From contig WFMF01000093.1 in the NCBI GenBank assembly GCA_011033025.1, forward strand, positions 124,001-188,000: DNA of 64,000 nucleotides, written 5' to 3'. The notes beneath the pieces are model-generated. The model worked only from the letters and a program-made list of their open reading frames with translations. It was not told the origin of the DNA and ran no database searches. The number at the start of each line of letters is the position of its first letter. Within the stretch, counting starts at the first letter, position 1. Positions 12,201 through 24,200 of the stretch are shown here, one piece after another. The stretch comes from Beroe forskalii (lineage: Eukaryota; Ctenophora; Nuda; Beroida; Beroidae). The translations under genes were made by a program, and so were the position numbers.

Positions 12201-15200
12201 TCATGTGCAACTCAGTAACCCCTGTCTAGGACAGTGTCTAACAACGTCATGTAAGTCATGTGCAACTCAGTAACCCCTGTCTAGGACAGTGTCTAACAAC
12301 GTCATGTAAGTCATGTGCAACTCAGTAACCCCTGTCTAGGACAGTGTCTAACAACGTCATGTAAGTCATGTGCAACTCAGTAACCCCTGTCTAGGACAGT
12401 GTCTAACAACGTCCTGTAAGTTTAATCAGAAATAGGACGAGTAGAGTGGTTACGAACATCTTCAATAAATTGTAACAATTAAAACGTCGTGTTCTTGTGA
12501 TATTTCAATGAATATATCATTCATCATAGTCATACTTCTGAGAAGTTATTTGGTTAGAACATACAACTGACACGCAACATATTCATATCACTACGCTCTT
12601 ATCTTAACTAAATCTATAAATAATTGAATTAAATTAATTTATTAGAAAACGCACTGAATATATAATACGACAATATACTGTCTGCTATTATGTGAAATAC
12701 AATATACATTATACAAGATACACAGCAATTGGCAATGTCAAGGCACGAGCACTGTACACAGTACACAGAGAATCTTGTGGAATTGCTTTCCCCCTTTATT
12801 CCATAATATTTAAGATTTAACTCGTTTCATCACTCATAATTCTTAATTTCATCAATCACTTCATTCTCTCACCAGTCCCCCTTGCATCACGATTTTCCTC
12901 TGATAAGTTTGCACTTTGCTAGCTGCGTATTGTTCTCATTTCCTGGTTTAACATCCTCTCATTTCCTCTTCAACTTCCTCCCAATTTGTTCGCTACTTCC
13001 TCTTTAACTTCCTCCCAATTTGTTCGCTTCTTCCTGAGTTCCTGGCCATTTCCTGGCTCCCTCCTCTCGGAACATTCACTGCTAACCCAACCAAACCCTC
13101 TCTTGAGTAGGTGAGCAATTCCCACTGAGTGTATCAGATATCACAATGTGTCAGGATTGGTGTATGGTCGTTGTTCTTATTCTTCTCTTTTTCTCTTTCC
13201 TTTCAGAGCTGTTATTCAGGGTTTTGTCTTCTGCTTTTCATCTTCTGCTTCCAAAGCTTGGTTAATCGGATTCCCATTTGGTTTATAGTTAAGTGTGGTA
13301 TAAATGTCAATAATTTCAACTGTTTTCATTGAATGAAGATTAAACCACAAACCTATACAATACATTTTGTAATATATTTCCACCAAAGAATCAAACCAAC
13401 AAGTACCCCCAATAGCCAGACAGCCCACCAATAGCAATGTTTGGATCTGACATCTGGCATTGCCTCAACAAATCAGCTCTGAACGCCTCTGCGCCCCATC
13501 CTGAGCTCCTGAAGATCCTGCCGATCACTGACTCCATCCTGTCTGCACTGGGTGGCATCCTGAACCTCCTCACCATCACTATCATCCTGGTGCGGTGTAA
13601 GAGAATCAGGAGGTTCCCTACATCCTCTCTCTTCTACCTGATAATGTGCCTGGCTAACCTGGTGGAGTGTGCTAACTCAATCCTCATCTGGTATAGTGCC
13701 AGGTTTGAGGAGGACCACTCCTCCTCCTCCTCCTCCTCCTTCCCCTCCCACTCCTCCCCCTCCCACTCCTCCCACTCTTCTTCCCACTCCTCCAACTCCT
13801 CTTCCCACTCGAGTGTGAACTACTCCCTCTACATCGCTTCTGGAGTTGAGGACATGGTTCACTTCGTGCGACACTTCCTCCTCTTCCCCATCTACCTGGC
13901 CCGGCTGCTCCCCATCGTGAAGCCCCACCTGCTGGTCTACTCCAACACTCGGCTCTGGAGGCGGTGGGAGGGGGTGGTCTGTGTGCTGGTCTGGGTGGTG
14001 GGGTTCCTGGTGGGAGGGTTCAGGGCCTTTATAAGGGTGGAGTTAGCTACCGACAGCACTCAGTATCTCTCATTCCATACAATGCACGAGGCCTCGTTAT
14101 GGCTGCTCATCTTCAACGAGGTCACCTTCCTGACCAGCGTCATGATCAACCTCTGCACCATCCTCTACCTCGCTAACCTCCTCTACAAGAACCGAGGAGG
14201 TCGTCTTGACGCTGACTCGGAAACCAAGTCAGGCTTCCAAGTGATAGACGCCCACAACATGATCTACTCCTCCCTGAAAGTGAGTCTCAAGCTCCTGGTC
14301 TGCCTCTTCCTGATCGACATCTCCTGCTCTCTCTACCTCAACCTCCTGACAATACTGGTGCTCAAACTCTTCTCCTCCCCCTCCTGCTACCCCGCCCTCT
14401 TCGTCTCCATCAGGACCTCCCTGGGAACCCCCTCCAACTTCGTGTACTCGTACCATGTGGCCGGGGTGGTGTATGGGGGCTGTGTGTGTGTGCTGCTGCT
14501 CACTCAGGGCACCCTCAGGCAGACCTTTTCTTACATCAGGAGGTGTGCAGGGGTACTGATGAGGGGTGTTCCAGCCCCTGTTGCTTCCAGGTTTGAGGAC
14601 AGTCTGATGTATCAGTGAGGAGATGCCAGTTGCGTCTAGATTTGAGGATAGTTTGATGTATCACTGAATACAATACCAGTTGCTTCCAGATTTGAGGACA
14701 GTCTGATGTATCAGTGAGGAGATACCAGTTGCTTCTAGATTTGAGGACAGTCTGATGTATCAGTGAATACAATACCAGTTGCTTCTAGATTTGAGGACAG
14801 TCTGATGTATCAGTGAGGAGATGCCAGTTGCTTCCAGATTTGAGGACAGTCTGATGTATCAGTGAATACAATACCAGTTGCTTCTAGATTTGAGAACAGT
14901 CTGATCTTTTGATGTATCACTGAATACAATACCAGTTGCTTCCAGATTTGAGGACAGTCTGATGTATCAGTGAATACAATACCAGTTGCTTCTAGATTTG
15001 AGGATAGTCTGATGTATCAGTGAATACAATACCAGTTGCTTCCAGATTTGAGGACAGTCTGATGTATCAGTGAGGAGATGCCAGTTGCTTCTAGATTTGT
15101 AGACATTTTGATGTATCACTGAATACAATACCAGTTGTTTCTAAATTTTAGGACAGTCTGATCTAGATCTGTGATGAAATGCAATACCTATTACCTGTTG

Positions 15201-18200
15201 TTTCTAGATTTAAAAGTTTAAAGACATTTTGATCTATCAGTGATGAGTTCTTTTAAGGTGAAAGTTTGTGTGATTGATAGCTTCCGAACTGCCCTCTTCT
15301 TGAAAGGGCGCCCTCTCATGGTGTGAAGCTATGGTGTGATTGATAAAAGGGAAGTCTATATCACTCTTAATGGGTTCGATGATCTTTTGATTAGCTTAGG
15401 AGGGTATCTTTATAACACGTCCTGTAGTTCACTTGGATGGAGTCGATGAGAAGATTGAGAAAGATTCTTTCCTCCGTGTTAGACTTACCGGACCTCCGGA
15501 TTTTCACTTGAATTACTCTAGGGTTTGAAAGTTTGAATGAGTTTGATGTTTGTTAAATCTAATTGCGTTTCCCTCGTTTTGCTGTTATCTTGCTAATTAT
15601 GCATTAATGCCGGAAAATGAGAATATTTGATTTTTTAAAAGCATTTTGATAGAAACAATTTTATTTGATACGCTGTCAGAGAATGATATAATTGAACAAT
15701 GTAAATTTTCTTTAATACCTCCATACCACATTTCAATGTTCAGGGATGGAAGTTTGAACGTTTAACTGATAATTAATTTTACTTCGGACGTTTTCGAAAC
15801 ACCTGTGATTATGGTGTTCAAATTAAAGTATCAAAACATTTTTGAATTATCGTAAGGTACTCATATAAGTAACTATTTGCGTGTGTCAACTGTCATTTAC
15901 AATTAATCATTTCACAATTCGTAATATTACCCTCCCGTGGCTCAAACTCCAGTGTGATAATTATCGATATATCACTCCTTTATAGAACTACTGTACAATG
16001 GCGGTATAATAGAGCAGAATATCGTTGAATAAATTGTTGATTTTATGAAGGAGCGCTCAAACTCTATAAAAACGTTGAATTCAGACGAGGGTCGTCAGAC
16101 CCGAGTGGGAGGGAGTACTGTTTTGTTAATTGTATTATTACCCGACAAACTCATGGATCGTGTTATATCTAAAATTGTCAAACTCGGCTGGCGCCTCGTG
16201 TGATAATTTTCGATATAACACTCCCATTCGTTTGTTAATCGTACATTATATAATTCACGTATTCGGCGTTTTGCTACAGTTTTGTCAGCACAATTGTTTT
16301 ATTTATGATAAATAAAATTTAACTTCCAATTCTCCAATTATTGCATTGGTGCACAAATAGATCTATTTACGGAATATTACATGATCTATCATGTAATATT
16401 CCGTTTAATTCATAGACCATCATGAGCTCTATCTCCATTCTGTGTACCACACTCTCATTCTTTAGATCTTCTGGGAATATTTCCTTGGTGATAAGCTGAA
16501 CTAAAGCCACTTGACATGTGTCCCTGTCCCGTGACTTGTGAACTGGGGAAGACAGGCTGGAGGTCCATAGAAGACAGCCTCAAGAGACACAGCAATACAC
16601 TGTCTTGTTATTTTACATCTACTCCAACTGCTGAGTGAACCGTGTGGCTGTATAGACTTGAGATACTCGGAACCTGGATATCTTTCACCCTTAGCTTGAA
16701 CTGGGAATGGCAGGGAATCGAACCCGGGATCTTTCGATCACGAGCTTGACTAGATACCAATACACCAACTGACCACTTAGATTTAATTCTATATATATGG
16801 CACTCTTGGTACATATACCTTTCTCGTTCAATCAGAAGTTGTGGGTTCAGCCCTGCTCGCCCCGCTCATTTTCAGATCACCGAGTTTGTATGTGTGACTA
16901 CAGGCAGGGTGAATTACAAACTAACCACTTACACCCCTGCAAATCTGAAAACCAGTACCTAACACCCCTAATGCCCTTCAGATCTGCTAATGTGTCAGCT
17001 GAATACCAGTACCTGTGGGACGCCCTGATCACAGACGTAGAGCTAGATGTCGACACAGACAATGCAAAGGTAAACGTAAAGAGTACTCTGCGGAAGTAGT
17101 AAGGGTTGTATGTGCCCAGAACTGTAACCAACTGTGAACTAAATAGTATAGTAGGTTTGAGAACGTTTTTCAGTAGTTCATAGGCCATAGATGCACCAGA
17201 AAAAAACTAACCAACTTCTGAGTTGGGCAACCCCCTTTTTTGGACCCCTTTTCTTTCAAAATGGGGCAAAAACTTTGAATGGCAATATCTGAGCTTCTGA
17301 TTGAGATAATAAGCCAATAAATACACCAAACTATGCAGAATGAGCACATTATGGGGGGTAGAGCATAGTTACAATGTCGTTACCCCATTAGTTTTCGAGT
17401 TATGGACGAAAACCCCTTTTTATCCCTACGCGTATGACCAAAATTTCCCCTTTTCAATAAATGAGAACAGAAGATCATAGAGACCTCAACAAGTACACAA
17501 GGGTATGCAGAATGAGCACATTATGGGGGGTAGAGCATAGTTTCTAAGTCGTAACCCCTTTCGTTTTCGAGTTATGGAAGAAAAACCCCTTTTTATCCCT
17601 ACGCGTATGACCAAAATTGCCCCTTTTCAATAAATGAGAACAGAAGATCGTAGAGACCTCAAAAAGTACACTAGGGAATGCAGAATGAGCACATTATGGG
17701 GGGTAGAGCATAGTTTCTAAGTCGTAACCCCTTTCGTTTTCGAGTTATGGACGAAAAACCCCTTTTTAGCCCTACTCATATGGCCAAAATTACCCCGTTT
17801 CAATAAATGAGAACAGAAGGTCGCAGAGAACTCAACAAGTACTCTACGTTATGCAGAATGAGCACATTATGGGGTAAAGCATAGTTTCAACGTCATAACC
17901 CTTTAGTTTTCGAGTTATGGACGAAAACCCCTTTTTATGTATGACCATAATTTCCCCTTCTCAATGAATGAGAACAGAAGATCGTAGAGACCTTAACAAG
18001 TACACTAGAGTATGCAGAATGAGCACATTATGGGGGGTAGAGCATACTTTCTAAGCCGTTACCCCTTTCATTTTCGAGTTATAGACGAAAAAACCCTTTT
18101 TAGCCCTATGCGTTTGTCCAAAATTGTCCCTTTTCAATAGATGAGAACTGAAGATTGTAGAACTTCAGACAAATTGGGCCTGGTCCTTTATTTCAACAGC

Positions 18201-21200
18201 GCCAGGAAATTCGTCAAGATTGAACTAACTTCGCATTATTATTTGGATAAGCACTTGAATGAAGCGGTGTGGGGATGTGGACGTGATGGGCAACGAGCAC
18301 CTCTCCCCTTTTCCTGTCCCTGGCAAAGTTGTGTATTTTTACATGACAGATTGTGATCGATGAAGTTGCTCTGCAAACAAGTCAGTTGTTGGTACAGTGT
18401 TTCAACCTACTGGCCTATTCATGGCCCTATTCTGGCCATAGACACATGCACCAGCCGGAAGCTGAAGAAGCATTGGAATAGGATCATGGTTATATTATTA
18501 ACTTATGTGAAGCCGTTCATAGGCGCGGCGTCTGTATCAACAGTTCAACACAAATCCAGGTTACAAGTTCTGAATAGGGGTATGTTGCAAAATGCAAGTT
18601 CATAGAAGTTTTTTATTAAGAGTTCATTACTTCATAGGGGTCTGTGATACGTTCGTTGGGGTATGTTACAAGTTCATAGGGGTATGCTACGAATTCATAG
18701 GGTTGTGTTACGAGTTTATAGGGGTATGTTCAAGATATTTAAACCGATGCAATAATCGCCGTTTATCTTTCTCAGCAGTTTCAATTTTAATCTATAATAA
18801 TAATCAAACTATATATTATTGTACAATGTACATACCCACCTCCGTGATTCAATGAAAAGGGGCTTCCAGTTTCAGAAAACACAAAATGGGTAAGAACATT
18901 GGCACCATTCTTCTCCGACCTTGGAAGTTTAAGACTACACCTTAGAAGTTTAAGACTACGCTCTATCCCCCAATAATGAGCTCATTCTGCATAACACAGC
19001 GTACTTGTTGAGTTCTCTATAACTGAGTAACTGATAAAACAAATATTGGCGAACCAGGTCTTTGAGTCCACAGGCACACTACCCTTGAGTTGATCCACCA
19101 TGCCATCCAGAAGAGAGTCTTTGACTTGTGTTAGAACTCGAAGAGACTTCGGGTGATAAGAAGTCTTCTTCATAAGTGTAGTTCTAGCTATGTGGTCCCG
19201 GGCTTACCTCCATTCTGGTGATATGAAATGGAGTCACGACCGGCTTAGGCGGAGTTAAACGTCGTTTCATGAGCGCCCAATGATCCTCCTCCCACATTTT
19301 TGATGCTAGAAATCACATGATAGAGGTCTTTGTCCGTAGTCCATCCTCAAGCTTCCAGAGAGTGTCTTTCCCGTCCTTAACCATGTTATCTGAGTACGAG
19401 AGTACAGAAGTACTGTAATGAATCAATCCGAAGATCAATCAACACAGATCCCAACTTGTCTCGAAGTCAGAGCACAGGTGTGCCGAAGCATGCTCCAAGG
19501 GCTTACAGTCTCCTGAGTATGAGTTAATATAACTGATAAAACAAATATTGGCGAACCAGGTCTTTGAGTCACACAGGCACACTACCCTTGAGTTGAGCCA
19601 TCATGCCATCCAGAAGAGTTCTCTACAATCCTATGTCCTCATTAAATGATGAGGGACAATTTTGGACATATGCGTAGGGCTAAAAAGGGTTATTTCCGTC
19701 CATAACTCGAAAACGAACGGGGTTACGATTCAGAAACTATGCTCTACCCCCCATAATGTGCTCATTCTGCATACTCTAGTGTACTTGTTGAGGTCTCTAC
19801 GGTCTGTTCTCATTTATTGAAAATGGGTAATTTTGGTCATACGCGTAGGGCTAAAAGGGGTTTTTCGTCCATAACTCGAAAACTAAAGGGGTAACGACAT
19901 TGAAACTATGCTCTACCCCCCATGATGTTCTCATTCTGCATAGCGTAGAGTACTTGTTGAGTTCTCTATGACCTTCTGTTCTCATTTATTGAAACGGGGT
20001 AATTTTGGTCATATGAGTAGGGCTAAAAAGGGGGTTTTCGTCCATAGCTCGAAAATGAAAGGGGTTACGACTTATAAACTATGCTCTACCCCCCATAATG
20101 TGCTCATTCTGCATACCCTAGTGTACTTGTTGAGGTCTCTACGATCTTCTGTTCTCATTTATTGAAAAGGGGCAATTTTGGTCATATGCGTAGGGCTAAA
20201 AAGGGGTTTTTCGTCCATAACTCGAAAACTAAAGGGGTTACGACTTAGAAACTATGCTCTACCCCCATAATGTACATTCTGCATACCCTAGTGTACTTGT
20301 TGAGGTCTCTACGATCTTCTGTTCTCATTTATTGAAAAGGGGCAATTTTGGTCATACGCATAGGGCTAAAAGGGTTTTTCGTCCATAACTCGAAAACTAA
20401 TGGGTAACGACATTGAAACTATGCTCTACCCCCCATAATGTGCTCATTCTGCATAGTTTGGTGTATTTATTGGCTTAGTATCTCAATCAGAAGCTGAGAT
20501 ATTGCCATTCAAAGTTTTTGCCCCATTTTGAAAGAAAAGGGGTCCAAAAAAGGGGGTTGCCCAACTCAGAAGTTGGTTAGTTTTTTTCTGGTGCATCTAT
20601 GGCCTATGAACGACCGAAAAACGTTCTCAAACCTACTATACTATTTAGTTCCCAGGGGGTTACAGTCAGACCCTTACTAAAGTTATATATCTGACAATTA
20701 TACCCTGGAACTCTCAACCTAATTTCTAGGGTCTTTAGGTCAAACATAAGGTCGAACCGCCACATACTGTCGACTGTCGAGTATGTGGTGGTTCGAGCTG
20801 CGCAGATGCCGTCGAGACGAAGTCGAGATGGTTGCACAGCCTCCTCGAATTCTAAGAATTTAAGAAGGCATTAATTTGTTGAAAAGTAAAAAAGTTAAAA
20901 CATAATCACTTACGCTGATAAGATAAATAAGTTATTAATGTTTATTTTTAAAACATCAACAAAAGAAAATCATCAGTAAGCCCTCAATGAACTCAATATC
21001 AATGACCTTAATTTAAATTCTCAAATTATCAAGTAAAGTTATATTAATATGATATAAAAGTATAAAAGTTATAGTCGACAGTCCCTTACCATTATGGGCT
21101 GCGAATTCGAGTGACTGCTTAGGTTCTTTTTACTTTTTTACATTCACAAATCAGTGCATGTGCTGATTGTTCAATGTCAATACAATATTGGAAATCGGAA

Positions 21201-24200
21201 TCCTATAGAATTATAGAATTAATGAAGTAACAACCCAAATTAACATTATCATTTAATTATCGACTTTGAAATAAATAAATCGACCGAAAAGTGTTGGCAA
21301 AAAAATAATTACACCTATCTCCAAAACGAACGAATATCCATTCAGACAATAATCCCAAGTCCTGAAAATGCCTACTAAAATGTCCACTAAAATGTCCACT
21401 GAAATGTTCACTGAAATGTTCACTAGTGGATGATTATTAAAAGTTGTTTCTCTAATTACCCAGCCGATTGCGGAGGACTCCGTGGAGGACCAGGACGGTT
21501 ACCAGGCTCTGAAAGAGGACCTCATGATCCTCAGCCTAATAACCCCTTATCTCCTCTAATAACCCCTTATTTCCTCTAATAACCCCTTATCTCCTCTAAT
21601 AACCCCTTATCTCCTCTAATAACCCCTTATCTCCTCTAATAATCCTTTATCTCCTCCAATAATCCTTTATCTCCTCTAATAACCCCTTATCTCCACTAAT
21701 AAGCCTTTATCTCCTCTAATAACCCCTTATCTCCTCTAATAACCCCTTATCTCCTCTAATAACCCCTTATCTCCTATGACAACCCCCCGTCCCCAGCCGA
21801 TTGCGGAGGACTCCGTGGAGGACCAGGACGGTTACCAGGCTCTGAAGGAGGACCTCATGATCCTCAGCCTAATAACCCCTTATCTCCTCTAATAACCCCT
21901 TATCTCCTCTAATAACCCCTTATCTCCTCTAATAACACCTTATCTCCTCTAATAACACCTTATCTCCTCTAATAACACCTTATCTCCTCTAATAACCCCT
22001 GATCTCCTATGAAAACCCCTTATCTCCTCTAATAACCCCTTATCTCCTCTAATAACCCCTTATCTCCTCTAATAACACCTTATCCTCTAATAACTCTTAT
22101 ATTTCCCACAACCCCTTATCTCCTCTAATAACACCTTATCTCCTAATAACACCTTATCTCCTCTGATAACCCCTTTATCTCCACTAATAAGCCTTTATCT
22201 CTCTAAGGACCCCTTATCTCCTATGAAAACCCTCGTCCTAATAACCCCTTATCTCTAATAACCCCTTATCTCCTCTAATAACACTTTATCTCCTCTAATA
22301 ACCTCTTATTTCCTCTAATAACCCTCTAATAACCTCTCTCTAATAACACCTTATCTCCTCTAATAACACCTTATCTCCTCTGATAACCCCTTATCTCCAC
22401 TAATAAGCCTTTATCTCCTCTAATAACCCCTTATCTCCTATGAAAACCCCTTATCTCCTCTAATAACCCCTTATCTCCTCTAATAACCCCTTATCTCCTC
22501 TAATAACACCTTATCTCCTCTAATAACCTCTTATTTCCTCTAATAACCCCTTATCTCCTCTAATAACACCTTATCTCCTCTAATAACACCTTATCTCCTC
22601 TGATAACCCCTTATCTCCACTAATAAGCCTTTATCTCCTCTAATAACCCCTTATCTCCTATGAAAACCCCTTATCTCCTCTAATAACCCCTTATCTCCTC
22701 TAATATCCTGTCCCCAGCCGATTGCGGAGGACTCCGTGGAGGACCAGGACGGGTACCAGGCTCTGAAGGAGGACCTCATGATCCTCAGCCTAATAACCCC
22801 ATATCTCCTCTAATAACCCCTTATCTCCTCTAATAACCCCTTATCTCCTATGAAAACCCCTTATCTCCTCTAATAACCCCTTATCTCCTCTAATAACCCC
22901 TTATCTCCTCTAATAACACCTTATCTCCTCTAATAACCTCTTATTTCCTCTAATAACCCCTTATCTCCTCTAATAACACCTTATCTCCTCTAATAACACC
23001 TTATCTCCGCTGATAACCCCTTATCTCCACTAATAAGCCTTTATCTCCTCTAATAACCCCTTATCTCCTATGAAAACCCCTTATCTCCTCTAATAACCCC
23101 TTATCTCCAGGATTGCCTCTAATAACACTTTATCTCCGCTAATAACCTCTTATTTCCTCTAATAACCCCTTATCTCCTCTAATAACACCTTATCTCCTCT
23201 AATAACACCTTATCTCTCTGATAACCCCTTACTCCACTAATAAGCCTTTATCTCCTCTAATAACCCTTATCTCCTATGAAAACCCCTTATCTCCTCTAAT
23301 AACCCTTTATCTCCTCTAATAACCCCTTACGCATATTCTAATAACACTTATCTCCTCTAATAACATCTTATAACAATTGCTAATAACCCCTTATCTCCTC
23401 TAATAACACCTTATCTCCTAGTAACACCTTATCTCCTCTCTGATAACCCCCTTATCTCCACGCTAATAAGCCTTTATCTCCTCTAATAACCCCTTATCTC
23501 CTATGAAACCTATCTTAATCTCCTCTAATAACCCCTTATCTCCTCTAATATCCTGTCCCCAGCCGATTGCGGAGGACTCTGTGGAGGACCAGGACGGTTA
23601 CCAGGCATTGAAGGAGGACCTCATGATCCTCAGCCTAATAACCCCTTATCTCCTCTAATAACCCCATATCTCCTCTAATAACCCCTTATCTCCTCTAATA
23701 ACCCCTCATCTCCTCTAATAACCCCCTATCTCCTATGACAACCCTTTAGGTCCCAGCCGAGGTCGGTGTTCCTCCGACTGCCCAGGACGGGTACCAGGCT
23801 CTGAAGGAGGACCTCATGATCCTCGAACAGATCGACGTTCTGAGGAAACAACTCAAGAAATGTTAGACAGCGTCCTGAAAATGCATAAACATGCATGATA
23901 TGCATAATTGAAAATTGAGGATTTGAGGCCGAACCAATATGCAAAATCTGTATCGTAATGGTGTCTTATTAACACATATTATGTGTGCTGATCGCTCGAA
24001 AAGGAGTGACCGATACCTTTAGATACTCTAATTGTCAAACTATAGGCCTAACACTTACCCAAACCCTAACTATCATCCCAACCCTAACGTTACCTGATTA
24101 GGTTCTCTGATAAAGCAAGTCCGCTTTAGGTCCGCCTTAGGTCGGTGTTCCTCCGGACTGTCCTAAGGTTATCGAGCAAGCGAGCTCTCCTTTTCGAGCG

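Larger units (their letters stand above)
17096..20681. mobile_element. 3.6-kb foldback-type element with tandem-repeat arms
   Basis: Two long inverted arms (about 17096-18170 and 19615-20681) end in TAGTAAGGGT/ACCCTTACTA, and AAG flanks both sides as a possible 3-bp target duplication. Each arm holds five or six copies of a roughly 170-180-bp unit marked by ATGCAGAATGAGCACATTAT and by runs such as CCCCTTTTTA. The centre (18165-18970) does not repeat. No transposase was recognised, so the element is probably non-autonomous. It lies within a RhoGEF intron. Confidence 0.85.

Noticed and set aside
8646-12417. CRISPR-like appearance of the regular 23-bp and 55-bp repeats
   Set aside because: Units are contiguous with no unique spacers and no cas genes, and the context is a eukaryotic intron.
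13677-14456. Gly- and Glu-rich minus-strand frames across the 7TM gene
   Set aside because: They are antisense shadows of the receptor, whose seven spans make the plus strand the coding one.
16690-16785. A functional tRNA gene on the minus strand
   Set aside because: A and B boxes are present but I could not form a convincing acceptor stem, so a SINE or relic is more likely.
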